Origin: a bacterium
GTDB taxonomy: Bacteria; Zhuqueibacterota; QNDG01; JAGLOF01
DNA length: 64,000 bases
Assembly (NCBI GenBank): GCA_016934955.1
Contig: JAFGRY010000040.1
Span: 1-64,000, forward strand
Reading direction: 5' to 3'
In this document: piece by piece, positions 25,614 to 34,182 of the stretch
Numbering within the stretch: position 1 is the stretch's first letter
How the letters are laid out: each line of letters begins with the position of its first letter
Translations under genes and position numbers: made by a program
The notes under the pieces: model-generated
Seen by the model: only the letters and a program-made list of their open reading frames with translations
Databases searched by the model: none
What the model was told of the DNA's origin: nothing

Positions 25614-26527
25614 GCATAGAAGCCCGGAACCTCTCAAAATGGTACGGACAGGTGATCGGTGTCAACAACCTGAATTTCACCATCGGGCCCGGCGTCACCG
25701 GGTTCCTCGGCCCCAACGGCGCCGGTAAAACCACAATGATCAGGCTGCTCACTGGACAGCTCAAACCGAGCAAAGGCGATGCGGTCATCGACAGCGGGCC
25801 GGTATGGAACAACCATCACATAAACCGCCGTATCGGCTACTGTCCCGAGGCGGACGCGTTCTGGTCATACCTCACCGGGACAGCATTCGTCGAATCCCTG
25901 ATGCGCATTCACGGACTGACGGCCTCCGAAGCCCGCGACAGGGCCCTGAACGCCATCACGCTCACAGGCATGGAAGGCGCCCGCGATAAACGGATCGGCG
26001 GCTACAGCAAGGGCATGCGGCAGCGGATAAAACTGGCCCAGGCCATCGCCCACGATCCCGACATCCTTTTCCTGGATGAACCGCTCAACGGCATGGATCC
26101 CATCGGGAGAAAGACAGCGATCGATCTTATCAAGCAACTGGGTAATGAAGGAAAGACGGTGGTCGTGTCCAGCCATATCCTCCATGAAGTGGAAGAGATG
26201 ACGGACACCATTCTCCTGATAAATCACGGCCGGCTGCTGGCGCAGGGAAATATTTACGAGATCCGGGCCCTGATCGATAAACACCCGCTGCAGGTCACCA
26301 TCAGCTGCAGCGATGTCAGCCGGCTTACCGCCCGGCTCATGGACTTTGATGATATTCAAAGCATTCAGTTCGACAGAGACCGCAGCCAGCTGACGGTCGA
26401 GACCACCAGTCCCGAGGAGTTCCACCGCAGGCTGCCCGGCCTGGTGCTGCAGAACAATATCAAAATTCAGTCCATGTGGTCCCCTGATGAAAATCTCGAA
26501 GCAGTTTTCGACTACCTGGTGAGGTGA
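25610..26527 (+). CDS. ABC transporter ATP-binding protein (second ATPase of the exporter)
   Basis: A 305-residue ATPase: Walker A GPNGAGKTT, signature YSKGMRQRIKLAQ, Walker B ILFLDEPLNGMDP, H-loop SSHILHE. The start is ATG 25610, in a 4-nt overlap with the permease stop and preceded by GGAGGTG. It is similar in design to the first ATPase, including the C-terminal extension, so the two may have arisen by duplication and may form a heterodimer. Confidence 0.93.
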   Translation: MSIEARNLSKWYGQVIGVNNLNFTIGPGVTGFLGPNGAGKTTMIRLLTGQLKPSKGDAVIDSGPVWNNHHINRRIGYCPEADAFWSYLTGTAFVESLMRIHGLTASEARDRALNAITLTGMEGARDKRIGGYSKGMRQRIKLAQAIAHDPDILFLDEPLNGMDPIGRKTAIDLIKQLGNEGKTVVVSSHILHEVEEMTDTILLINHGRLLAQGNIYEIRALIDKHPLQVTISCSDVSRLTARLMDFDDIQSIQFDRDRSQLTVETTSPEEFHRRLPGLVLQNNIKIQSMWSPDENLEAVFDYLVR

Positions 26528-26531
26528 GCGT

Positions 26532-27332
26532 ATGCACTATTTGATAACATTTTTTATAAAGAACGGGTTCTCCAGCAAACGCACCTACTGGCTCGCCGCC
26601 CTCGCCCTCATCCCTCCGGCGGTCACTCTGCTGCTCTGGGTGCTGAAGCCCCATATCGACGGCGGGGAAACGGCGCTTTCACTGTACCGGTTTTTCCCCC
26701 AGATCAACTATCATCTCTACCTGCATTTTCTCCTGCCGCTGATCACCGTATTCATGGGTACCGCGGTGCTCAGGGACGAAGTGGAAGACCGGACGCTCGC
26801 CTATCTGATCACCCGGCCCGTTCCCCGCTGGACCATTACTGCAGCCAAGATGGCTGCCGGTATTGTCACCGCGGCCCTGCTGCTTTTTTTCTCGCTCTTC
26901 CTTACCTGGCTGATCATTCTTTTCGATGCCGGATTCGACCAGTGGTCGCGGAACACGGTACAGATTTTTCAGAGCGCGGGGGTCATTCTGCTCGGCCTCT
27001 TTGTCTACATTCCGCTTTTCACCTTCTTCGGCGGTTTGTTCAAACGGCCGGTTCTCGCGGGTCTTTTCTTCACGTTCATCTGGGAAAACACCGTTTCCGT
27101 GTTCCCGGGTAATGTCAAGCTGCTGACCGTCGCGAATTACCTGCATGTGCTCTCTCCCCCCCTGCAGAAAATCGACACCGGTCTTCGTTCCAGCATTTTT
27201 AATATGATCATGCCCGGCCAGAGCATATCTGATGCAACCGCCGTTCTGGTGCTCTTTATCTGCATGGCGCTTTTTTCCGCCGCTTCCACGGGGATCCTTT
27301 ACATCAGGGAATACCGGCTTGATCAGGATTGA
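26532..27332 (+). CDS. ABC-2 transporter permease (second permease)
   Basis: A 266-residue membrane protein with about six segments. AVLRDEVEDRTLAYLITRPVPRWTITAAKM is the typical ABC-2 cytoplasmic loop after the second segment. It begins 4 nt after the second ATPase with GAGGTGAG in the junction. It completes the four-gene exporter; the next gene, encoding a DUF5686 outer-membrane protein, starts 71 nt later. Confidence 0.9.
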   Translation: MHYLITFFIKNGFSSKRTYWLAALALIPPAVTLLLWVLKPHIDGGETALSLYRFFPQINYHLYLHFLLPLITVFMGTAVLRDEVEDRTLAYLITRPVPRWTITAAKMAAGIVTAALLLFFSLFLTWLIILFDAGFDQWSRNTVQIFQSAGVILLGLFVYIPLFTFFGGLFKRPVLAGLFFTFIWENTVSVFPGNVKLLTVANYLHVLSPPLQKIDTGLRSSIFNMIMPGQSISDATAVLVLFICMALFSAASTGILYIREYRLDQD

Positions 27333-27403
27333 TACCTTTCACATCCCGGCCGGCGGCTTCCATACCGGCGCCTTGCCGGCAACCCCGCATTGTGGAGACA
27401 GGA

Positions 27404-29776
27404 ATGAAAAAACTGACAGTACCGCTGCTGCTGCTCTTCAGCACTGCGCTCGCGGCCCAGCACATTGCCGAGGGCGTCATCTATGACATGGAGACCGGGA
27501 AGCCCCTTCCCTATGCCAACATTCAGATCGTCGGCACCTATAAAGGGACAATAAGCAACGATAACGGACGCTTCCGGCTTCCTCTGGAGACGCTGCCGGC
27601 AGAGCTGCTGATCAGATATATCGGCTATGAATCGCGCACCGTCGAAGTCACTCCGTCATCGCTGCGGCTGGATATCGCGATGGTGCCGACCCCTGTGGAG
27701 CTGCGGGAGGTAGTGGTGACCGCCGAAGACCCCGCGGTCGGCATCATGCGGAAAGTCATTGAAAACAAGCAGCGCTGGCGGGCCCTCATCACGACCTACA
27801 GGGCTTCGGCCTACACCCGGGCCGCCCTTAAAAACGACACATCCATTGTGTCCATATCCGAGAGCACCTCCGAGGTCTACTGGCACCGGGACCGGGGATC
27901 CAGGGAAGTGGTGACATCACGGCAGGAGACGTCCAACATCTCTTCAGACAACAACTTCGCTTTTGCCGGCCAGATTCCCAATCTCTATGACGACGATATC
28001 GACCTGATGGAATTCGACATCGTCGGGCCCACGCATCCGAAGGCCCTGAACTACTACCGTTTTTCAATAATCGGCCAGCGCCGCATCGATGATAAAACCG
28101 TGGTGGATATCGCAATCGCGCCGAAAAACAAGCTGCAGCCGACCTTTGTCGGCCGTATTTCCATTCTGCTGGACGACTACGCCCTCATAGACATTGACGT
28201 CACCCCCAACCGGGCCATGCTTTTTCCCCCGCCGATCCAGGAGCTGAACCTCCATTTCCGGCAGCAGTACTCCAATTTCGGCGGTGATTTCTGGCTTCCG
28301 GTCGATATGCGCATTCAGGGCGGAATCAAAATCGGATTCACCGGTCTGCAGTTCCCGACAATGCATTACAGCCAGATTTCCCGCCTCACCGATTATGAGA
28401 TCAATGTACCCATGCCCGACAGCCTCTATGCATTCGGCGATGCGATCCAGATCGACTCCCTCTCCACCGCCGCCGACACGCTCAGGGCCGACACCACACC
28501 CCGCATTCCCCTGACACCGGAAGAAGAAAAGGCCTATGCGACGCTGGACAGCACCATGACCCTTGAGAAAGCCTTCCGGCCGACCGGCTTCCTGGCAAAA
28601 ATGGCCCGCCTCGATGTCGAGCGGGAAGGATCGTCCGACGGCAACGGGGGAGACGGCCCCGACGCTTTCAGCATGTTCTCGCTGTTTCGGCCGGAACTTC
28701 TCTACAACCGGGTGGACGGTCTTCGCGCCGGAATCTCCATCGCCAGGGATATTCCCGGCAATCTCTCGGTCCGCCTCATGTCGGCCTACAGCAGCGGGCT
28801 GAAACGGTGGGCCTGGAAAGGAGAACTTTCCTACAACAGAGACAGAAGCAGGGGCTTCCGGGCGGGCATCACCTGGAGCAGGGGATCAGAAACTGTACAG
28901 AGGTCGCTCAATTATCCCCGGCTGTTCAATTCCCTCAATTTTCTCTGCGGACAGCCCGATTATTTCGATTACTACTGGAGTGAGGCCTGGAACCTCACCG
29001 TCGGATACGCATTCAGGCTGAAGACACAGGTGCACCTGGAAGCGGGACTGCGCAGGGAACGCGGGGAGTCCCTGTCAAAAACAACCGAATGGACGCTCTT
29101 TGACAACGATCGTCTGCACCGGGAGAATCCCGCAATCGACGAGGGGACCACTTCCGGCCTCACCGCCGCGGTCACTCTTGGTGATGGATTCGCTCCCTGG
29201 GGATTTATTGGATTCAACAGGATGAGAGTGGAGGTCGAATACGCGCATCCGGATCTCATGGGCTCGGACGCTGCCTTCACCAGCTGGAACCTGGTGCTCG
29301 ACGGCCGCATTCCCACATTTCTGCCCCGCCGTTTCCTGCCCAATGTGATCGATTTCCGCATCATCGGGGGCACGGTCACCGGCGATCCGCCCCTGCAGCG
29401 GCTGGGAAGCATGGACGCGCGCCTGGGGATATTCACCCCTTACGGCACCTTTCGCGCCATCAGGCACAGACCGGTGACCGGCAGGTCATACGCGGGAATG
29501 TTCTGGGAACACAATTTCCGGACGGTTCCGTTCGAAATCCTGGGGTTGCGGAAACTGGCGGAAAAGGGGGTCTCATTGCTCATTCACGGAGCCTCCGGCC
29601 GCACCTGGATACCGGAGGAGGATCTCGCCCGCTTCGACTGGAACGGGCTGAACGGGTGGCACCATGAAATCGGCGTTTCCCTGAGCGGATTGTTCGATCT
29701 GTTCAGAATCGACTGCACCTGGCCCCTCAGCGGGAACGGCGTCTATTTCGGTCTCAGCGGATCCCGGATGTTCTAG
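27404..29776 (+). CDS. DUF5686/CarboxypepD_reg-like outer-membrane protein
   Basis: A 790-residue exported protein (signal peptide 1-18, ALAAQ). Residues ~20-105 are a carboxypeptidase-regulatory-like beta-sandwich (GVIYDMETGKPLPYANIQIVGTYKGTISNDNGRFRLPL) as found at the N-terminus of TonB-dependent proteins. It is followed by the DUF5686 region, and the C-terminal half has alternating amphipathic strands ending GVYFGLSGSRMF, consistent with an outer-membrane barrel whose last residue is Phe. There is no TonB plug domain. ATG 27404 has GGAG 7 nt upstream. The role is unknown. Position after the ABC-2 genes suggests, but does not prove, an export or envelope-assembly partnership. Confidence 0.85.
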   Translation: MKKLTVPLLLLFSTALAAQHIAEGVIYDMETGKPLPYANIQIVGTYKGTISNDNGRFRLPLETLPAELLIRYIGYESRTVEVTPSSLRLDIAMVPTPVELREVVVTAEDPAVGIMRKVIENKQRWRALITTYRASAYTRAALKNDTSIVSISESTSEVYWHRDRGSREVVTSRQETSNISSDNNFAFAGQIPNLYDDDIDLMEFDIVGPTHPKALNYYRFSIIGQRRIDDKTVVDIAIAPKNKLQPTFVGRISILLDDYALIDIDVTPNRAMLFPPPIQELNLHFRQQYSNFGGDFWLPVDMRIQGGIKIGFTGLQFPTMHYSQISRLTDYEINVPMPDSLYAFGDAIQIDSLSTAADTLRADTTPRIPLTPEEEKAYATLDSTMTLEKAFRPTGFLAKMARLDVEREGSSDGNGGDGPDAFSMFSLFRPELLYNRVDGLRAGISIARDIPGNLSVRLMSAYSSGLKRWAWKGELSYNRDRSRGFRAGITWSRGSETVQRSLNYPRLFNSLNFLCGQPDYFDYYWSEAWNLTVGYAFRLKTQVHLEAGLRRERGESLSKTTEWTLFDNDRLHRENPAIDEGTTSGLTAAVTLGDGFAPWGFIGFNRMRVEVEYAHPDLMGSDAAFTSWNLVLDGRIPTFLPRRFLPNVIDFRIIGGTVTGDPPLQRLGSMDARLGIFTPYGTFRAIRHRPVTGRSYAGMFWEHNFRTVPFEILGLRKLAEKGVSLLIHGASGRTWIPEEDLARFDWNGLNGWHHEIGVSLSGLFDLFRIDCTWPLSGNGVYFGLSGSRMF

Positions 29777-29819
29777 ACGGAGCCGCACGTCCCCGCCCTG
29801 ACGATCCGGGCACAGCCAT

Positions 29820-30968
29820 CTACGTCGCGATTCGCTTCAGTTCCTGATCGGTCGGTTCCTCCACCGCGATCAGGAACATGCTGTCGCCGGCCTTGAAACG
29901 GTAATCACCGGGATACTCTTTCTCCTGCGGATTGATGATCAGGCGTTCCTTCTTTTTCATCACCGGCGTGCCGGCGCTGTCGAAAATCGGCTGCCCCTCC
30001 TCGTCATACCGCTGCACGTCCTCTTCCGTTTCCGCGGCGATCAGAATGATCTTCTCGTCCATGAGACGTTTGGCGACATCTCTGAAGGTCATACCGGCCG
30101 CGTGCGCCGGAATCTTCTTTTTATAGAACTCGCTTCCCCCGGAAAATTCGAGCAGCTCGCTCAGCACCGACGACAGCCCGTGGTTCAGGGCGGAGGAGAC
30201 CAGCAGATTGCCGCTCAGCCGGTCAAGGCAGATGTACTCGTCCACATTGGCGTGTTCGAGATGCTTTTTATATTCCGAAGAGAACAGCTGCACACAGGTA
30301 TAGACATCCCTGCGCAGCGTTTCCACCGCCAGGGTCATGAGCACCGCCTGGGCGTCGGGGTTGACACCGTTCTCCGGATCATGGGAAAATTCGGTGAGGA
30401 TGATCACCGTGTCCGCGGTCATGATGCCGGCCCTGCGCAGATCATCTTCCTTTGTGGGATCGCCTGAGATGAAATCGACCCTGTCATCCACATCGGGACG
30501 CCGGGAGAGATTCGCCAGGATCACCACCGGCCGGCTTCTGGCGATATCCGGAGACAGGAGCTGATTGACAATGTTATTCCCCTGTATATTCCAGCCGCAG
30601 ATGATAATGTGGTGTTTATGTCTGACGCGTGTCATGATTCTGCCTCCCCTGTAGGAAAAATTGACAAACCAGGTGACCAGGCTGGCCCCGACGATGGCGA
30701 TAAATGCCACGCCCGCAAAAAGTCCCACGGCGCTGACGAGTCGCGCCAGAGGGGTCTGTTCCTCGATACGCCCCAGTTCTCCGAACAGCAGCGGCAGCAT
30801 CTCGAAAAACGCCTGGCCCAGGCTTTTCTCGCTCTCGAAGACGAGAGTGACACTGCAGATCAGCAGCAGCGTCACCGATATGGCCACCGCCGAAAGCACC
30901 GGATGCCGGTAGATGCCGCTGAGCATGTGTTTCAGATGCAGTGTTGTCCGTCCGTTTCTGTATCGCAT
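29820..30968 (-). CDS. Ion-channel-like membrane protein with RCK/TrkA-N domain, no canonical filter
   Basis: A 382-residue protein. Two hydrophobic segments (~17-43 and ~75-105) flank a short pore-like loop, followed by a Rossmann RCK domain (HHIIICGWNIQGNNIVNQLL...VDFISGDPTKEDDLRRAGIMTADTVIILTE) and a C-terminal RCK_C-type region ending in a hydrophobic strand (AGDSMFLIAVEE). The layout is that of MthK/Kch-type channels, but where TVGYG is expected the sequence reads FFEMLPLLFGELGRIEEQTPLARLV. It also resembles CASTOR/POLLUX-type proteins, which likewise lack TVGYG. Potassium selectivity should not be assumed. GWNIQG keeps the nucleotide-binding glycine pattern. Confidence 0.82.
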   Translation of the reverse strand: MRYRNGRTTLHLKHMLSGIYRHPVLSAVAISVTLLLICSVTLVFESEKSLGQAFFEMLPLLFGELGRIEEQTPLARLVSAVGLFAGVAFIAIVGASLVTWFVNFSYRGGRIMTRVRHKHHIIICGWNIQGNNIVNQLLSPDIARSRPVVILANLSRRPDVDDRVDFISGDPTKEDDLRRAGIMTADTVIILTEFSHDPENGVNPDAQAVLMTLAVETLRRDVYTCVQLFSSEYKKHLEHANVDEYICLDRLSGNLLVSSALNHGLSSVLSELLEFSGGSEFYKKKIPAHAAGMTFRDVAKRLMDEKIILIAAETEEDVQRYDEEGQPIFDSAGTPVMKKKERLIINPQEKEYPGDYRFKAGDSMFLIAVEEPTDQELKRIAT

Positions 30969-31017
30969 ATCCGTATTCCCTGATTAGTGGACATGGAACG
31001 TAATCGGCAGTTCCCGC

Positions 31018-31752
31018 TCAGCCCGAACCGGGCGGACACGGCTGCCGCAGGTTCTGCCCGCCGTCGACGGAAATGATCTGGCCGGTGATGTCCCGGTTCC
31101 TGATGAGAAAGAGCACGGTGTTGAGCAGGCCCTCGAGGCTGACAATCGTTTTCATGGGATTGGCTCGTATGGGATCGAGGGGAATCTCGGGATTGTCGCC
31201 CGGGGGCAGAACCGCACCGGGGGCGATGCCGTTGACACGGAAGCCGGGAGCGCAGGCGAGAGCCGCCATCCGGGTCATCTCGGCCAGGGCCTTTTTGCTC
31301 AGCGAATAGGAGAAACGGCTGATGTCATTGTATACGATGTTCGTGTCGATGATATTGATAACAAGCCCGCTCCCGGCCGTGCGTGTAAATTCCTGGATGA
31401 GGCGCAGGGGTGAAAACAGATGAATGGTGAAGGCGGCCTGCATATCACCGGGCCCGGCGGAATGAATCGTGTCGGCTGAAAACAGTGACGCCGAATTGAT
31501 GATCAGCGCCAGATCGGGGAAGGCGGTGCGGACAGCGGCGAAGAGCGGTATCACCTGCGCGCTGTCTGAAAGATCGGCCTGAAAGAGCTCACAGCGGCGC
31601 CCCTTCTGAACTATCTCCGCCCTGACCTCGTGCGCGGCCGCATCGGACCGGTAATAGTGCAGTGCAATATCCCAGCCGTTGTCAGCCAGCCCCAGGGCCA
31701 GAGACTTGCCGATCCGCCGGGCCGCTCCCGTGATAAGTGCCTGCTGTGCCAT
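31018..31752 (-). CDS. SDR-family oxidoreductase, pteridine-reductase/FolM-like
   Basis: A 244-residue short-chain dehydrogenase. TGAARRIGKSLA (8-19) is the NADPH-binding motif with the Arg-Arg typical of pteridine reductases and FolM. NSASLF is the NNAG-equivalent. YSLSKKAL holds the Tyr-x3-Lys pair, and INIIDTN with the start GAARRIG is characteristic of the dihydromonapterin/pteridine reductase branch. It probably reduces a pterin or folate with NADPH in the cytoplasm, though other SDR substrates are possible. It lies 49 nt upstream of the channel-like gene on the same strand. Confidence 0.85.
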   Translation of the reverse strand: MAQQALITGAARRIGKSLALGLADNGWDIALHYYRSDAAAHEVRAEIVQKGRRCELFQADLSDSAQVIPLFAAVRTAFPDLALIINSASLFSADTIHSAGPGDMQAAFTIHLFSPLRLIQEFTRTAGSGLVINIIDTNIVYNDISRFSYSLSKKALAEMTRMAALACAPGFRVNGIAPGAVLPPGDNPEIPLDPIRANPMKTIVSLEGLLNTVLFLIRNRDITGQIISVDGGQNLRQPCPPGSG

Positions 31753-31935
31753 CGAGTGTTCCGGGATAAGTGAATTGAGAGTGCAAAATCGATACTAATG
31801 TAAAAATAACGGCAGTGGAATGCAAGCGGGATTTGCCTTGCCCGCCTCTGCAGCGGCAGGCTCGTTCCCGAAGCATGCCTTGCCGACAGCAAGACAGGCT
31901 TCGTCGCCGTGTTTCATAAAGGGAGACGCGAACCC

Positions 31936-31963
31936 GCAAGTTACTCGCGCCAACGGCGTCTAA
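31936..31963 (+). promoter_or_regulatory. Candidate ECF-type promoter of the first sigma-factor operon
   Basis: GCAAGTT (31936-31942), a 15-nt gap and GTCTAA (31958-31963, within GCGTCTAA) match the spacing and -10 of ECF/sigmaE promoters (GGAACTT-N15-GTCTAA). It lies about 38 nt upstream of the sigma gene start, fitting autoregulation. Confidence 0.45.
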
Positions 31964-32000
31964 CAGGCTAACAAGAGAGGTCACCGGGGAGTTCGAATCA

Positions 32001-32549
32001 ATGCACGCTGAAACAGCTGATTTCCGGTCCATTGTCGAAGCGCATCAGGACCGGGTGCTCAATATCTGTTACAAATTTCTTCACAACCGTGAGGATGCCG
32101 AGGACACAGCCCAGGAAGTGTTCATGGAAGTGTTCCGCTCACACGCACAGTTCAGGGGGGAGGCGGAGCTGTCGACCTGGATCCACCGGATTGCCGTCAC
32201 AAAAAGCCTCGATCTCATAAGGAAACGAAAACGGAAAAAACGGCTCGGTTCGGTAAAATCGATCATCAGTATCGGGGAAGGCCGGGTCGAACCGACAGGA
32301 CCGCCGACATACCGGCCGGATACGGCGGTTGAAGACGAAGAGTACAGGCAGATCCTTTACCGGGCCATCGACCGGCTACCGGAAACCCAGAAGATCGCCC
32401 TCACCCTGAGCCGGATCGAAGGCTTCAGCTATAAAGAGACGGCGGCGATCATGGAAACATCGCTGGGGAGCGTCGAATCGCTGGTATTCAGGGCGAAAAA
32501 AAACCTGAGAACCAGTCTGTCGCGGACATTCAGCGGCCGTATCGACTGA
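32001..32549 (+). CDS. ECF-type RNA polymerase sigma factor
   Basis: A 182-residue sigma-70-like factor. Region 2 is VLNICYKFLHNREDAEDTAQEVFMEVFRSHAQFRGEAELSTWIHRIAVTKSLDLIRKRKRKK. Region 4 is LPETQKIALTLSRIEGFSYKETAAIMETSLGSVESLVFRAKKNL. There is no region 1.1 or 3 of size. GGGGAG lies 9 nt before ATG 32001. The three genes downstream encode a small membrane protein and two Spy/CpxP-like proteins, so the sigma factor probably answers to envelope or metal stress. Confidence 0.95.
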   Translation: MHAETADFRSIVEAHQDRVLNICYKFLHNREDAEDTAQEVFMEVFRSHAQFRGEAELSTWIHRIAVTKSLDLIRKRKRKKRLGSVKSIISIGEGRVEPTGPPTYRPDTAVEDEEYRQILYRAIDRLPETQKIALTLSRIEGFSYKETAAIMETSLGSVESLVFRAKKNLRTSLSRTFSGRID

Positions 32550-32610
32550 GAACGCACGTTTTTCCAGGCACTGCCGTCAAATATGACGAATGAACAAAGG
32601 AGAATCGATC

Positions 32611-32946
32611 ATGTCCGAAGAGGACCGAATCAAAGAGAGAGTCGAAAAAACCATGCGACTCATGGAAACAGAGGAGCGGCTGAAGGCCGACCCCTGGTTC
32701 TTCACCCGGCTGCAGGCGCGAATCAGCGCCCGGAACGCGGAGCTGCTGTCCCCGGTCCGGCAGGGCGGCCGCTGGCGGCCTGTGGTACTTGCTGCGCTTG
32801 CCGGCGTCAATATCACAATCGCCGCTCTCTGGACCTTCGGCAATGCTGAAACCCGACATAAAGAGACAGCCATGGCCTACCTGGCCCGGGACTACGGACT
32901 CACCGGTGAAGCAGGTGACTGGCTGTATAACACCATAGGAGAATAA
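32611..32946 (+). CDS. Small single-pass membrane protein, possible anti-sigma factor
   Basis: A 111-residue protein. Residues 1-50 are charged and helical (EEDRIKERVEKTMRLMETEERLKADPWFFTRLQARISAR), one membrane segment lies at about 54-73 (WRPVVLAALAGVNITIAALW), and ~40 residues follow outside. A cytoplasmic helical domain plus one TM directly after an ECF sigma gene is the arrangement of anti-sigma factors, but no ZAS zinc motif is present, so this is inference. ATG 32611 follows AAGGAG by 8 nt. Two nucleotides separate it from the next gene. Confidence 0.75.
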   Translation: MSEEDRIKERVEKTMRLMETEERLKADPWFFTRLQARISARNAELLSPVRQGGRWRPVVLAALAGVNITIAALWTFGNAETRHKETAMAYLARDYGLTGEAGDWLYNTIGE

Positions 32947-32948
32947 GC

Positions 32949-33566
32949 ATGGACTGGTTTAAAAAACAGAAACTGACGAACTGGGTCATCGGCGCCCTGA
33001 TCGTTATCAATATCGCCACCCTGGCCTCGCTCTGGCTCCTGCGGCCTGAACGGGGAATTGCCGTCCCCCCTGTCGTCCCCGATCATGAACAGCGGGTAAT
33101 GGACCTGCTTCGGGGCGAACTCCGGCTCGATGATCGGCAGGCCGGGGAATTCAGAGCCCTGCGGATCAGTCACTTTACCCAGTCCCGGGAACTGAACGCC
33201 CGCATCCTGTTCGCGCGCAGAGAACTTATGGACGCCGTACTCGCCGATCCCCCCGACACGCTCCTTGTCGGAGAGCTCGCGGACCGGCTGGGAGTTCTGC
33301 TTCGGGAACGGGAATTAAAGAACGCCTATCACCTCGAACATCTGGGAACGATCTGTACTCCCGGCCAGCGCACCCGCTTGCATATGCTCATGCGCGATCT
33401 GCTTCCCGAGGGTGACCAGGCGGGACCGCACGGTGGTCTGAGAAGCGGCACCGGGCGGGGATACGGCAGAGCCCAGGGAACCGGACGGGGCGCGCAGAAC
33501 CGGCCCGGACCCGGACGCAGAAGCGGAGACCGCGGAAATGCTCTGGACACACTTCGCAGCCATTGA
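32949..33566 (+). CDS. Membrane-anchored Spy/CpxP-like (heavy-metal-resistance-type) periplasmic protein
   Basis: A 205-residue protein. Residues ~11-30 are an uncleaved membrane anchor (NWVIGALIVINIATLASLWLL). Residues ~45-150 are a helical domain with the LxLDDRQAGEF and CTPGQRTRLHML repeats that correspond to the two LTxxQ motifs of Spy/CpxP. The C-terminus (~155-205) is an Arg/Gly-rich, probably disordered tail (HGGLRSGTGRGYGRAQGTGR). Such proteins sense misfolded proteins or metal ions (CpxP, ZraP, CnrX). The coupling to an ECF sigma gene recalls CnrX-CnrY-CnrH, in which a periplasmic sensor works through a membrane anti-sigma factor. Confidence 0.82.
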   Translation: MDWFKKQKLTNWVIGALIVINIATLASLWLLRPERGIAVPPVVPDHEQRVMDLLRGELRLDDRQAGEFRALRISHFTQSRELNARILFARRELMDAVLADPPDTLLVGELADRLGVLLRERELKNAYHLEHLGTICTPGQRTRLHMLMRDLLPEGDQAGPHGGLRSGTGRGYGRAQGTGRGAQNRPGPGRRSGDRGNALDTLRSH

Positions 33567-33603
33567 AAACAGACACCTGTACACATACGAGAGGAGGAAC
33601 ACC

Positions 33604-34104
33604 ATGAAACAGACAGCAGTGATCACCGCAGCGGTACTCATCCTGGCGGGAACCGCCATCGCCCAGCAGGGCAGGGGAATGGGCATGAGAAGGGACGGAT
33701 TCACCGGCCCCGGCAGGGGACAGGGCCGGCACATGCTTGACCTCAGCGAAGAGCAGCAGGCAAAATGGGATGAGATCCACCTGGCTCAAATGAAAGAGAT
33801 GACCGCATTCCAGAACAAATTGGCGGAAAAGGAAGTGAAACTGCGGACATTGAGAACAGCCGACATCATTGACAGCAAGGCGATCTTCGCCGTGATCGAA
33901 GAGATCGGACGGCTGAAAACAGACATGGCTAAGGCCCGGGAATCATTCCGGCTCACGCTGAGGGAAGAGCTCACTGAAGACCAGCGGGTCGTTTTTGACA
34001 GCAGAACCGTGAGGGGAGGACATGGAGGCAGAGGCGGACACGGGCGGGGCGGTTATATGGACCGCGGTAAACGCGCCGGCTCCGGTGTGATGCGCGGCCG
34101 CTAA
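33604..34104 (+). CDS. Secreted Spy/CpxP-family periplasmic protein
   Basis: A 166-residue protein with a cleavable signal peptide (1-20, TAIAQQ). A helical core follows with LDLSEEQQAKWDEIHLAQMKEM (first LTxxQ-like motif) and LTEDQRVVFDSR (second). N- and C-terminal parts are rich in Gly, Arg and His (GRGMGMRRDGF; GGHGGRGGHGRGGYMDRGKRAG), which could bind metal. ATG 33604 is chosen because GGAGG precedes it by 7 nt. It is the last gene of the sigma operon, with a strong hairpin after it. Confidence 0.85.
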   Translation: MKQTAVITAAVLILAGTAIAQQGRGMGMRRDGFTGPGRGQGRHMLDLSEEQQAKWDEIHLAQMKEMTAFQNKLAEKEVKLRTLRTADIIDSKAIFAVIEEIGRLKTDMAKARESFRLTLREELTEDQRVVFDSRTVRGGHGGRGGHGRGGYMDRGKRAGSGVMRGR

Positions 34105-34128
34105 ACTGCTCCTGCCGGTTACACATGA

Positions 34129-34160
34129 CAAAGGGGGCGCCTGTACGGGCGCCCCCTTTG
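34129..34160. terminator. Bidirectional terminator between convergent operons
   Basis: CAAAGGGGGCGCC (34129-34141) and GGCGCCCCCTTTG (34148-34160) form a perfect 13-bp stem with a 6-nt loop. It lies between the stops of the two convergent operons (34104 plus, 34183 minus). Confidence 0.85.
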
Positions 34161-34182
34161 CTGCTGCCATGCACCAATCCGA

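Noticed and set aside
31753..31930. Possible tRNA or small RNA in the GC-rich spacer before the first sigma gene
   Set aside because: Only an imperfect AAGC-TG-CTTGC inverted repeat (about 31,872-31,902) is visible; no cloverleaf, anticodon arm or CCA end was found.
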